NCBI RefSeq assembly: GCF_040954645.1
Contig: NC_092810.1
Span: 10,526,377 to 10,590,376 of the forward strand
Direction of reading: 5' to 3'
Source: Diabrotica undecimpunctata
Taxonomy: Eukaryota > Arthropoda > Insecta > Coleoptera > Chrysomelidae
DNA length: 64,000 nucleotides
Shown here piece by piece: positions 33,089 to 42,875 of the stretch (its first letter is position 1; each line of letters begins with the position of its first letter). The position numbers and the translations under genes are program-made. The notes under the pieces were generated by a model. It was not told where the DNA came from and searched no databases. It worked only from the letters and a program-made list of their open reading frames with translations.

Positions 33089-36000
33089 TTGCCCCCCTCT
33101 CAAAAGATGGTTCCTCCTGGAACCTTGTTGGGACTAGAACTGGAACGGTATGCTGGTATCGGCAACTGGACCCACTTTTACAACTTCCAGTTGTATAAAA
33201 ATGACAAGGGACGGTTTTCTCTCCGCTCCAGTAACTATGCGGATTGCAACAGACTAACACCTGGACTTCGGTGTCTTTAAAGATCTCCTCCACCATATTT
33301 CGGATAACCCTCCAATCTAATTGGCGGCACTCCAACTTTGGCATGGCTAACTTTTGCACGTCGGACTCTAGTACGTGCCCTCTCAATTGAAGTAAGGCTT
33401 CCCATACATCTCGGTAGGTAGGTTGGTCACGGGCAGTGTCTTTTGTTACCAGGTAGAAAAGGTAACGTGATGCATCTTGGAGTTTCAAGGTTTTACCGGG
33501 AGCTGGCACTTGGCATTGAAGTTCTGCAACTCGACCAAACTTCCTTCGAAAGACGGATGCCAACCCTGGTGCGTCTTTGATACTGGCCGGGATGGTAAGG
33601 GCCAGCGAGTAGTCATCGGGGAGCTCGAGTAGATCTTGCTTTTCTTCAGTGGTAACACCATGTCTCGCTTTACCGGTACCTCCATAGGCACCCATGAATT
33701 CCTCAAACGTGAGGTCAAACACATCTTGGACTTGGTTTACTTCCACTTCTTCATCTACGTCGTGGTCACCTTCGAAAGATGCCAACCGGTTATGGTGTAC
33801 TATCATCGGCTTTCCCCTCGGAATCTTGCTTATTCGGTAGATGACATCGTTGATCTTCTCCATGATGAGGTATGGACCTTCCCAAAACTGCTGCAATTTG
33901 GGAGAACAACCTTTTCGCTTCTTGGGATTATACAGCCATACTTTGTCGTTCTTCTTAAAGCAACCCTTTTCGGCTTGTGTATCGTACCGTTTCTTCATTC
34001 GGTCGCTAGCGATCTGAAGGTGGGAACGGACCAACTCATGTACATCGTCCATTCTTCTTCGTAATTCGATCACATAATCTTCACCTGCTACATCTTCTCC
34101 AGGTCGACACCCAAATTCTAGATCACAAGGTAGTCGCATTTCGCGTCCGAATAGGACTCTGGCTGGTGTCTGGCCCGTTGATTCGTTAACAGCAGATCTG
34201 TAGGCCATTGTGAAGAACGGAAGGTATTGGTCCCAGTCTCGCTGATGATCGGACACCATCTTTGTCAAATACTTGCCAACTGTCCTATTCATTCGTTCTA
34301 CCATACCATCCGATTGCGGATGATACGCGGTAGTTCTTGTTTTCTTCATGCCTAGTCTATCACATATTCCTTGGAATAGATCACTTTCGAAGTTCCTGCC
34401 TTGGTCACTATGGATCTCCAAAGGCACTCCAAATCGGCTGATATATTCTTGGATCAACTTATCTGCAACGGTGGCGGCCTTCTGGTCTGGAAGTGCGTAA
34501 ATCTCGACCCACTTAGTGAAGTAATCCATTACTACCAACATGTACTTGCCCCCATTTTCACTTTCTGGAAATGGCCCTGCAATGTCCAAAGCTATTCTTT
34601 CAAACGGGCTTCCAACATTATATTGTCTCATAGGAGCTCTCCTTTTCCGGTGAGGCCCGTTACTCGTAGCACAAATAGTACATTTCTTACACCAGTCTTT
34701 TACGTCGTCGGAACTGTTCATCCAATAAAACCGTTCCCGAATTCGCTGAAGGGTTTTCCTTACACCAAAATGCCCTCCCGATGGACTGTCGTGTAACTGA
34801 CGAAGTACTTCGGCTATTCTGCTCTTTGGGATCACCAACTGTCTTCTCTTCTCTGAACCGTCATCATTTTCCAGGACTCGTTTAAGCAAGCCATCTTCGA
34901 TGATAAATGAGTCCCACTGGGCCCAATACGTCTTAACTACTGAGCATAGGTTTGATATTTCCTGCCAAGGTGGTCGACGGTTTTCCTCTTTCCATTTTCG
35001 GATTTTCTGTATAACTGGATCTCTCTCTTGTTCTTCCCTTATCTTAGTAGGCGTCCAGTCGTCGTTGACAATCGTCGTTCTTAGCACTGCTGCTTCCTTG
35101 GATTCCGTTTTGTTGCAGTGGGGACACTCTGCTGGGCATGGCCGTCTGGAAAGAGAATCAGCGTTTCTGTGGCTAACTCCGGCTCGGTGCTCAATCTTAA
35201 AATCGTATTCTTGGAGTCGTTCGATCCACCTGGCTATCTGACCCTCTGGATTCTTAAACTGCATCAACCACTTAAGGGCGGCATGGTCGGTTCGGATTAA
35301 AAACTTCCTTCCATAGAGGTATTGATAGAAGTGCTCTACTGATTTCACTACTGCCAGAAGTTCTCTTCTCGTGACGCAATAATTCCGCTCAGGTTTTGAA
35401 AGAACTTTACTAAAATATCCGAGGACTCGTTCCTGTCCTCCTTGAATCTGAGACAGCACTCCTCCAATTCCCACATTACTTGCATCTGTATCTAAGATGA
35501 ACTCTCCTTCTGGCAGTGGATACCCTAAAATTGGTGCTGTTATTAAATGCTTTTTCAAGGTCTCAAAGGCATTTTGGCAGTCTGTATCCCAGCGGTAATC
35601 TCTTGCTTCCTCCGTAAGTCGCGTTAATGGCTTAGCGATATCTGCAAACTTCTTAATAAACCTCCGGTAGTAAGTACATAGTCCAAGAAAACTTCTCACT
35701 TGATGTTTGTCAGTTGGTTTTGGCCATTCCTTAATGGAATCGATTTTTCCCTTATCCACGGCCACTCCTTCTTTACTGACTATATGACCCAGATAATTGA
35801 CTTTACCTTGAAATAGCTGGCACTTCTTGGGGTTTAGCATCAATTGGGCAGCTTTAAGTCGATTAAAAACGTTTTCTAAATTCCTCAAATGATCTTCGAA
35901 TGTCTCCCCCAAGACGATTATGTCATCTAAATAAACCAGGCATGTTTTCCAAGATAACCCTCTCAACACATTTTCCATAAGCCTCTCAAATGTCGCAGGA

Positions 36001-38558
36001 GCATTACAAAGACCAAATGGCATAACGTTGAATTGCCACAATCCAGATCCTGTGGTGAAGGCTGTCTTTTCTTTATCGACTGGGTCCATTTCTACCTGCC
36101 AGTATCCAGACTTCAAATCTAAAGTAGAAAACAATTTACTTCCAGCCAATGTGTCCAATGTGTCATCGATCCGAGGCAGAGGATAACTATCTTTCTTGGT
36201 AACGTTGTTCAGCAAACGGTAATCCACACAGAACCTCGTCGTTCCGTCTTTCTTCTTAACCAGGACCACCGGAGAGACCCATGGACTCGTAGAAGGTTCT
36301 ATCACCCCGTCTTTCTTCATTTCCTGAACAATCGTTTCAGCTTCCTCTCTCTTCGCCTGTGGTAATCGTCGAGCTGTTTGACGAATTGGCTTAGCATTAC
36401 CAGTATCAATTTTATGCTTAACAACGGTAGTTCTTCCCGTCTTTCCTCCTTTCGGTACGAAAATATCACGATACTGCCGAAGAAATTCCCTTAATTTCCT
36501 TTTCTCCATCTGATTTAGAGACTGTCCTGCAACTGCAACCATTTGGTCGAATTTGTCGTTGGAATTATCAGATGTTGTCGCCTGACGAATTATGGATGTC
36601 ACAGGTACACAAGTTCCTACTTTTGTCTCTTTCTTTATGGTCACTGGGTAGTCGTTGACATTGATAAGTCTCACAGGAATTTCTTTAGCCGAAGTCACCA
36701 ATTCCTTTCCAATTATGATTCCACGGCCAACCTCATCGTCGTGGTTCCAAGGCTCCATCATAACAGGTCTCCCTTCGTCTACAATTCCCTGTAGTCGCGC
36801 TACTATGATCGTTTCGCTTCTTGCAGGCACGACTGTATCTTCTGTAATGGCTGCTTGCACAGTGTTGTCATTATGTGGATGGAGAAATACCTCCTCGTTG
36901 CCAACTTTGATTACCTTATTCTTAAAATCCAATTGGAATCCATGCATATTCATTACGTCCATTCCTAATATAACATCCTCTTCGATGTCAGCAACTATAA
37001 CAGTATGGACGAACTTTTCTGCTCCAATTCCCAATTGTACCTGGATTTCTCCATGAATGTTGGCATTTTCACCTGTAGCGGTCCGAAGTCGCAACCTCGT
37101 TGGTAACAGTTTCTTTCGGCTGTTTATAACTGTCGGGCGTATGATGGTTCTGGTCGCTCCGGTATCCACCAACAACGTATGCTTTTTACCATTTATGTCT
37201 CCATCTACATATACACTATCTTCACGACATTTCAAAGAAGCTATTAGTATAAGAGGGTCTTTGGAAGAGTTCCGGGTCGAAGCTGCCCCCCTAAGGTTGA
37301 CTCGTTCTGGTTTTCCTGATGGTGAGTTTCTTGATTTTATGGTCTTCTTTTTCTTGCATGTCATGCTTTTCATCAAATTAAAGAGCTGGTCAAGTTTATC
37401 TTCGTCTCCTTCCTCTTTTACAGTCCTAACTTTACTGTACCCGCCAGAGGCCTGCGTAGCTGACTCGTATTCGAGGGCGGCGGATAGGACATCAACCAGC
37501 GTCTTGTGACGAGCTAATCGCAGTGTTCTCTGCATTTCATGATCACGAAGACCATCAATAAACGTTTGAACGGCCAATTTTTCCATCATGTCTTCGGGAG
37601 CTGTTGGATAAGCATATCGTACTAATCTGGCAATATCTACCTCATATTCTTGAAGAGCTTCATCTTTCTTCTGTCTACGATTTTTAAGCTGTGACTGATA
37701 TACATGCTCCAAATGTTCGTGGCCATATCGCATATTTAACCTCTTCTTCAGTTGTTCGAAATCATCGGTCTCCTCTACGGCTATGGTCTGAAGCACATCT
37801 AAGGCATCTCCTCGAAGAGCGATAGTCAGGTTTACAGCCTTTTCTTTTTCAGACCATCCATTTGCTCTTGCGGCTGATTCGAACTGTTTCATGTAGTTGT
37901 TCCATGATGATTTTCCGTCGAAAGTTGGGACTTTAACATGAATAGAACCTCCACTTCCTTCAAATTTCGGCCGTGTCTCCAACTTAAATTTCGTCTCGTC
38001 TTCTTTTATCTCCACTGTAATCGGATTGTTACCTCTCTCTGCTGTCCCTGTTTCTTCCATCTTCCTTTCCATCTCTTTAATCTTTTCTTCGAAGGCCAAC
38101 TTATCGGCAGCAACTTGGTTTTTTAGCGAAGACACTCTATCGTCAAGAGCAGATATTTCAGAAGTGACTTTAGAGATGTTAGCAGAAACTTTGCTTTCCA
38201 GAGAAGAAATCTCGTTAGAAACTTTGCTTTCTAAAGAAGCGATGTCGCCGGATACTTTGTTCTCCAATGATGCGATGTCGCCGGAAACTTTGGCTACATC
38301 AGAAGACACTTTCGAAATATCGTCGGAAACTTTGTTCTCTAATGATGCGATGTCGCCGGAAACTTTCGAAATCGACGAGAGGACAGCATCATGTTTGTCT
38401 TCAAATATATAAGTCTCTGGATCTAGTCCTTCTTCTAGCAAAGCGTTCTTTAGTCGTTGGACTAACTCAGCCTTTTTTCCGGTAGAAGCTAATTCTCTGT
38501 CTTCAAGATGTCTTCTTAAATTAGTCACTGTCAGCTCATAAATCGTAGCCATTTTCAC
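33051..38558 (-). CDS. Gag-pol polyprotein with SAP-like, macro and CCCH domains
   Basis: A single 1835-codon frame. Approximate domains are: SAP-like helix-extended-helix 7-45 (LRRHLEDRELASTGKKAELV); coiled coil 58-175 with repeated KVSGDIASLEN units; gag capsid-like region 205-390; retropepsin with LLVDTGATRTII near 463; RT with FCVDYRLLNN and YLDDII near 875; RNase H (LDTDASNVGIGG) near 1019; integrase HHCC 1254-1294 and D1321, D1383, E1418, a DD35E spacing; and an integrase C-terminal region. A macro domain follows at about 1645-1756 (SIKDAPGLASVFRRKFGRV, SRYLFYLVTK, QPTYRDVWEALLQL), then a C-x7-C-x5-C-x3-H zinc finger near 1783-1801. There is no gag CCHC knuckle and no gag/pol frameshift. 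The frame stops 38 bases inside the 3' LTR. Catalytic motifs look intact, so activity is plausible. Confidence 0.93.
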   Translation of the reverse strand: MKMATIYELTVTNLRRHLEDRELASTGKKAELVQRLKNALLEEGLDPETYIFEDKHDAVLSSISKVSGDIASLENKVSDDISKVSSDVAKVSGDIASLENKVSGDIASLESKVSNEISSLESKVSANISKVTSEISALDDRVSSLKNQVAADKLAFEEKIKEMERKMEETGTAERGNNPITVEIKEDETKFKLETRPKFEGSGGSIHVKVPTFDGKSSWNNYMKQFESAARANGWSEKEKAVNLTIALRGDALDVLQTIAVEETDDFEQLKKRLNMRYGHEHLEHVYQSQLKNRRQKKDEALQEYEVDIARLVRYAYPTAPEDMMEKLAVQTFIDGLRDHEMQRTLRLARHKTLVDVLSAALEYESATQASGGYSKVRTVKEEGDEDKLDQLFNLMKSMTCKKKKTIKSRNSPSGKPERVNLRGAASTRNSSKDPLILIASLKCREDSVYVDGDINGKKHTLLVDTGATRTIIRPTVINSRKKLLPTRLRLRTATGENANIHGEIQVQLGIGAEKFVHTVIVADIEEDVILGMDVMNMHGFQLDFKNKVIKVGNEEVFLHPHNDNTVQAAITEDTVVPARSETIIVARLQGIVDEGRPVMMEPWNHDDEVGRGIIIGKELVTSAKEIPVRLINVNDYPVTIKKETKVGTCVPVTSIIRQATTSDNSNDKFDQMVAVAGQSLNQMEKRKLREFLRQYRDIFVPKGGKTGRTTVVKHKIDTGNAKPIRQTARRLPQAKREEAETIVQEMKKDGVIEPSTSPWVSPVVLVKKKDGTTRFCVDYRLLNNVTKKDSYPLPRIDDTLDTLAGSKLFSTLDLKSGYWQVEMDPVDKEKTAFTTGSGLWQFNVMPFGLCNAPATFERLMENVLRGLSWKTCLVYLDDIIVLGETFEDHLRNLENVFNRLKAAQLMLNPKKCQLFQGKVNYLGHIVSKEGVAVDKGKIDSIKEWPKPTDKHQVRSFLGLCTYYRRFIKKFADIAKPLTRLTEEARDYRWDTDCQNAFETLKKHLITAPILGYPLPEGEFILDTDASNVGIGGVLSQIQGGQERVLGYFSKVLSKPERNYCVTRRELLAVVKSVEHFYQYLYGRKFLIRTDHAALKWLMQFKNPEGQIARWIERLQEYDFKIEHRAGVSHRNADSLSRRPCPAECPHCNKTESKEAAVLRTTIVNDDWTPTKIREEQERDPVIQKIRKWKEENRRPPWQEISNLCSVVKTYWAQWDSFIIEDGLLKRVLENDDGSEKRRQLVIPKSRIAEVLRQLHDSPSGGHFGVRKTLQRIRERFYWMNSSDDVKDWCKKCTICATSNGPHRKRRAPMRQYNVGSPFERIALDIAGPFPESENGGKYMLVVMDYFTKWVEIYALPDQKAATVADKLIQEYISRFGVPLEIHSDQGRNFESDLFQGICDRLGMKKTRTTAYHPQSDGMVERMNRTVGKYLTKMVSDHQRDWDQYLPFFTMAYRSAVNESTGQTPARVLFGREMRLPCDLEFGCRPGEDVAGEDYVIELRRRMDDVHELVRSHLQIASDRMKKRYDTQAEKGCFKKNDKVWLYNPKKRKGCSPKLQQFWEGPYLIMEKINDVIYRISKIPRGKPMIVHHNRLASFEGDHDVDEEVEVNQVQDVFDLTFEEFMGAYGGTGKARHGVTTEEKQDLLELPDDYSLALTIPASIKDAPGLASVFRRKFGRVAELQCQVPAPGKTLKLQDASRYLFYLVTKDTARDQPTYRDVWEALLQLRGHVLESDVQKLAMPKLECRQLDWRVIRNMVEEIFKDTEVQVLVCCNPHSYWSGEKTVPCHFYTTGSCKSGSSCRYQHTVPVLVPTRFQEEPSFERGAMLRKNMSHSFNL
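33089..33106 (-). promoter_or_regulatory. Polypurine tract
   Basis: The minus strand reads TTTTGAGAGGGGGGCAA immediately before the 3' LTR. The G-rich purine run is also read as codons of the polyprotein, an uncommon overlap. Confidence 0.75.
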
Positions 38559-38610
38559 AATTTATTTTATATTCACTTGTATTATTATTATAAGTCTAAT
38601 TTATGTTCGA

Positions 38611-38626
38611 TCTCACTCTGACACCA
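38611..38626 (-). promoter_or_regulatory. Primer-binding site
   Basis: TGGTGTCAGAGTGAGA on the minus strand begins two bases after the 5' LTR. It starts with the TGG that pairs with a tRNA CCA end. The specific tRNA is not identified. Confidence 0.75.
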
Positions 38627-38628
38627 TT

Positions 38629-39011
38629 TGTTGTGAATTTATTAATTGTTAAGTCTTTAATTTATAATGTCTTGTTCTTATCTTAATTCATTAAAAAGCA
38701 CAATGACTGATATTTATTTATTTTCACTAAACATACATAATTTATTAAAAAGCGAACGTAACATTTTATCGCGAGCGCGTCGTCCGAATTAACTGTGTCT
38801 TCCAAATAAAGTTCCGTTATTATATACCAGTGCCGTTATCTCGAATCGTCTAAAACCTTCGATGGCGAAACGGTAAAAGCAAACTGGATTTCCCTCGCAT
38901 CGCTTCTGGAAGGTCGCTCAGGTAAATCGAGGCCTCTCGTAAACTCTACAACATATTAGATTAAAAACATGTTTTAAAGGTTAAAACTATGACTCATATT
39001 TTTACGTAACA
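38629..39011 (-). repeat. 5' LTR (383 bp)
   Basis: Apparently identical to 32706-33088. It should contain the promoter of the element, whose transcript runs leftward. Confidence 0.93.
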
Positions 39012-40621
39012 CATGGTATTACTAGATCTAAGTTGGTTCATATTCAAGCATCTCTGAAAACATCCGGACTTGCTCCTGTCGACAAAAGAGGAAAGCATTC
39101 TTCGAAACATCGTCAGTTAACTTCTGATTTAAGTAACCAAATTCAGCAACATATTGCTTCATTTCGGGGCAGGTTAAGTCATTATAGCATTCAGGACTCG
39201 AAAAAAGTGTATTTAAGTGAAGAGTTAAATATTATGAAAATGTTTCAAATGTTTAAAGAAAAGTATCCTATTGCATCTGTTTCATATGACACGTACCGAA
39301 ATATCTTTAATAACAAATTCAACATTTCATTTGGATACCCAAGGGCAGATACCTGTAGCAAGTGTGATGAGTTTAATGCAAAAATCAAGACTTTTCATTC
39401 TGTTGACGATGCAGCACAGATAAAAGCTCTATCTACTGAAAATAACTTGCACAAAAGACGTGCCCAAGTTTTCTATGATAGAAAACGAGCTGCCCGAATA
39501 AAAGCTAGGAGAACTTTTGAATATGAATCAATCGTCATGGACTACCAGAAAAACATTTCGCTACCCAACATCAGCACTAACGATGTTTATTATAGGAGAC
39601 AACTTTCTATGTTTTCTTTCAACATTCATGTGCCGTCTTCAGGAAAATCCTGTTTTTTTACATATCCTGAATATGTGTCAAGGAAAGGATCCGACGAGGT
39701 ATCATCGTTTCTCTTCTATTTCATTTTTAATGAACTACCAACAGAAGTCCGTCATCTTCACATTTTCTGCGACTCAGCTGGTGGACAAAATAAAAATTTC
39801 ACAGTTGTTCGGCTACTTCATTACATTGTCCATGACATAAAGCGTCTAGATACTATTCAAGTTACATTCCCCATTAGAGGACATTCGTATCTAGAATGTG
39901 ATAAAAACATGGGCTTGATAAATTTGAAGACTAAGATGGAACTACCCGTAGATTGGATATATGTGTTAAAAGATACAAGAAAAAAGCCGGAACCGTTCAA
40001 AGTTATAGACGTGGACCAGACATTAACGAAACAGTGGACTACATTTCTCCAAGAAAAATTTATTCGTAAGTGTCCAATAGCTCTGCAACAAGTAAGAGAA
40101 CTTCGATTGGTGAAAGACAAACGCGGATTGGTTTTTTACCGAACCACTTTTTATGCCACCCATAATGGCATTTGGGAAAGCAAGCAAATAACAGGTAGAT
40201 CAATAAAATCTGTTGTTCCAAGAAAAATGAAAGATGGCGAATTTGAGCTACCAAGTCAAGCATACCATAGACCATTACCGATTTCCCAGGCTAAGTACAA
40301 CGATTTACAAGTTTTAAAACGATTTTGTCTTCAAAATGCTCAAGAATTTTACGAAACATTGCTATACAAATGAAAAATCTCTGTGTAGGCTTATGTAGAA
40401 AGTGGACAACGTTGGTTTTTAACAAGTTATTTGTGACGTTAACGTGCTTTTTTATTTTTTCAACAAAATCTAATAATGTTAAGTTCGTATTCTTTTGTTT
40501 AGATATTAATAATATAGTAATAAACTACTTAAAAATATTTGTATGCAGTTTTATTTATTTCTAAGATCATAACCAGCAGATTAGTCACGTTGATTAACTT
40601 TTCTCTGTAAGTTACTTTTGT

Positions 40622-40651
40622 GACATCGTTTGTTTTTTCCCCTTACCCTTC
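40622..40651. repeat. Right terminal inverted repeat (30 bp)
   Basis: Perfect reverse complement of 32012-32041. Followed by ATAT (40652-40655). Confidence 0.9.
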
Positions 40652-40655
40652 ATAT

Positions 40656-41634
40656 ATTGTTAAATGTCATCACTCTTTGCTTATAGGTATCTTCTATACC
40701 TAAAGAAAGTCTGTCATTAATATAAGTTTGCTCCTAAGATTCCGAAAAAAAAATAATCCTTTATTTATTGTAATTTCATCAGCAATTCCTTCTGTTTTAA
40801 ATATATTCGAAGACCGTAGAGAAACATACCCGTACATGTCATATTATATATTGAAATTGTCCCTACACATAAGTCCGGAAACATAATATCTATTATGTAA
40901 GAACAAAATCAAAATATTTCGCAAAATTCCCTTCGCGTGTGTGGCCAGCCATACGGAACTTTGCATAAGAAATTACGGCATAGGCTTCGGCACCCGTACC
41001 CGGCAATAGGATGGCATGGCCAAGCAGACTCGACGAGAGATACCAGTTCCAGTACACAAATACAAAACACGAAAGTGCTGTCAGTTTAACGAAACCGGTA
41101 ACGTGGTGAGGACGAAACGTGGTAACCTACTCCGGCAATCCTACCAACGACGGACGTGTTCCGATAACATCGTATTACGCGGAGTATGTGTGCTAAAAAA
41201 CTGTCATAAGGTCAAGGAAATCGTACGACCATAAAGTCTCGACAAGATTATTTGTTACTTGAACGAACTTTGTTAATAAATTGCCTTGATCATTTTTCGA
41301 TTATTCTATTTGTATGTTAGTTTGCCGGTACTGCGAGTTTTTGACAACCAGTTTTGACTATTGATTGGATTTTTTTCTGCAAATTTGTTAAAAAAAGTAA
41401 GATATTAAAGTATTCAAATGATTATTAGATCCTAGCATAGACCAAATACCAATTTTTATTTTATTTTACTAATAAAATTTTCTAATAACTTAGCTAACGA
41501 AATAAAGATTTTATCTATATATTTTAAAAACCTTAATGTCTCGATTTATAAGCAAAATGTATTTTTAATGGAGAAGTGATACAAGATCGCTTTTTTTTAA
41601 CAGTCTTAGTTTCATAATATTGTTCTGAAGCTAT
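40656..41634. other. Intergenic; one unassigned small frame
   Basis: Mostly AT-rich. Bases 40930-41235 are GC-richer and include a 72-codon plus-strand frame (41016-41234) rich in Arg, Lys and Cys. It has no motif I recognise. It could be chance or an exon. Confidence 0.3.
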
Positions 41635-42224
41635 TTTCTTGTGGCATTTTAAATTAATTACTATTAAAATGGGAATAAGCCACAATTAAAGGTTAAAATA
41701 CGTTTATTGACGTTTCAAATCGACTTCGGAAATCGTTCTCAAAATACAAACATTATTAAATTAAACAAATTTTGTTTTTTGTTACTTAGTGAAAAATTCT
41801 TCTAATAATTTAATTTTCTCTGACTCATCTATATTGACAATTCAGACATACCTTATACATTTTAAAGTAGACGACTTTAAAATGATATTGCCAATATTGT
41901 TGAGTTGCGTTCCTGGGACGACTTTACTTATAAGATAGTTCATTCGATTACATGAAATCAACTTTAACTTGAGAATATCCGTCAGAAAATATCATAACAT
42001 GTAATTCGTCTTTAAAAAGACAAACACATGCCATGATGACAGTAAAATTCTCCTGTTAGTGATTCCATAGTGAATTATGAGGGAAAAACCAGGAAAAAAA
42101 CCTCATAATACTATCCCGACATGGTAAGTATTTGATCGTGCATTTAGTTTACCTTCAATAAACACCAAATTCCGATTTTATATGTTTGTTATTTAAAAAA
42201 CATAAATAATGTATTCTCTATATG

Positions 42225-42875
42225 TTACTGACTTACCAATACTGGTATTTTCCTTTTAATAACTTCCTCTTTCAATATGGGTAACCAGATCCTACTACAT
42301 TCTGCCGAGGAATTCGCGACACAATTGGTCTCATTTAGCATAATTAGAGCCGCTTCTTTGATTTTTCTCTTTTTACCATCCGTTTCTTTTAGGACTATAT
42401 TTGAATCATTCCATTGAACCCTATGTTCATTATCCCATGCGTGTTTACAGATTTGAGATCTATCAAATTCTCTATTTTTAATATAGGATTGATGTTCACG
42501 TATTCTAACATTTAATGGTCTTGATGTTTCACCTAAATAAAACTGATCGCATTCACAAGGTATTTTATATATGCAATTCTTTGTCCTTTCTTGTTCATTG
42601 TTAGGTTTGGTTTTGGACAAAATAGATCTCAACGTGTTTGTTGTTTTGAATGTTGTTGAAATGTTGAATTTATTTCCTATCCTTTTAAGCTTTTCAGATA
42701 ATCCTTTTATGTATGGTATTGTTATTTTCCTCGTATTATTCCTTGCATATGCTGTAGGATCTCGTTCTAAGTTGTTTTGTTCTATTCGATCGATTGTTGA
42801 AAATTCCTTATTTATAAACGATAAAGGATAATCATGTTTTGATAAAACAGATGTTAAAAAATGTTTTTCCTCCTT
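42225..42875 (-). pseudogene. Penelope C-terminus with GIY-YIG endonuclease
   Basis: The frame carries a linker (FINKEFSTIDRIEQNNLE, IPYIKGLSEKLKRI) and then a complete-looking GIY-YIG domain: CIYKIPCECDQFYLGETSRP, LNVRIREHQSYIK and HAWDNEHRVQW, to a C-terminal IWLPILKEEVIKRKIPVLVS. The RT domain is missing from this copy because it is truncated at the inverted junction. The annotated methionines are not native starts. Confidence 0.85.

Larger units (their letters stand above)
32706..39011 (-). mobile_element. Young Ty3/gypsy LTR retrotransposon, apparently intact
   Basis: Two 383-bp LTRs (TGTTGTGAATT... to ...TACGTAACA, with TGTT/AACA ends) look identical base for base. The target duplication CATG is at 32702-32705 and 39012-39015. 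A primer-binding site and polypurine tract are present, and one uninterrupted 1835-codon frame fills the interior. Identical LTRs mean insertion is recent in evolutionary terms. It has disrupted the host DNA transposon's gene. There is no env frame. Confidence 0.95.
32310..40373 (+). pseudogene. DUF7869-like putative transposase, split by a gypsy insertion
   Basis: The N-terminal part (32310-32705) begins MSSSEEYLCDD. After a run of nine A's the frame changes; dropping one A would keep it open. It continues through a Cys-rich motif (CKCKRLKCF) and an Arg-rich stretch. After the gypsy element it resumes in frame at 39012 and runs to 40373. That part has a second Cys motif (ADTCSKCDEFN), FCDSAGGQNKNFTVVRLLHY, IRGHSYLECDKNMGLI and an aromatic C-terminus. 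Removing the gypsy and one CATG restores the exact reading frame. FCDSAGGQ and SYLECDK carry conserved-looking acidic residues that could belong to a DDE-like nuclease core, but this is unproven. Total length would be about 584 codons. The family name is from memory. Confidence 0.75.
32012..40651 (+). mobile_element. TIR DNA transposon with DUF7869-like transposase
   Basis: Thirty-base terminal inverted repeats (32012-32041 and 40622-40651) match perfectly. They begin GAAGGGTAAGGGGAAAAAAC and are flanked by ATAT on both sides, a 4-bp target duplication. Without the nested gypsy element and one of its duplications, the unit is about 2330 bp with a single transposase-like gene. The GTCC-type subterminal repeats at both ends look like transposase-binding sites. 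The 4-bp duplication is reminiscent of the Sola superfamily, but I cannot assign one. Confidence 0.85.

Noticed and set aside
33089..38485. Several plus-strand frames of 60-150 codons opposite the gypsy polyprotein
   Set aside because: They are antisense shadows of the intact 1835-codon frame and show no independent motifs.
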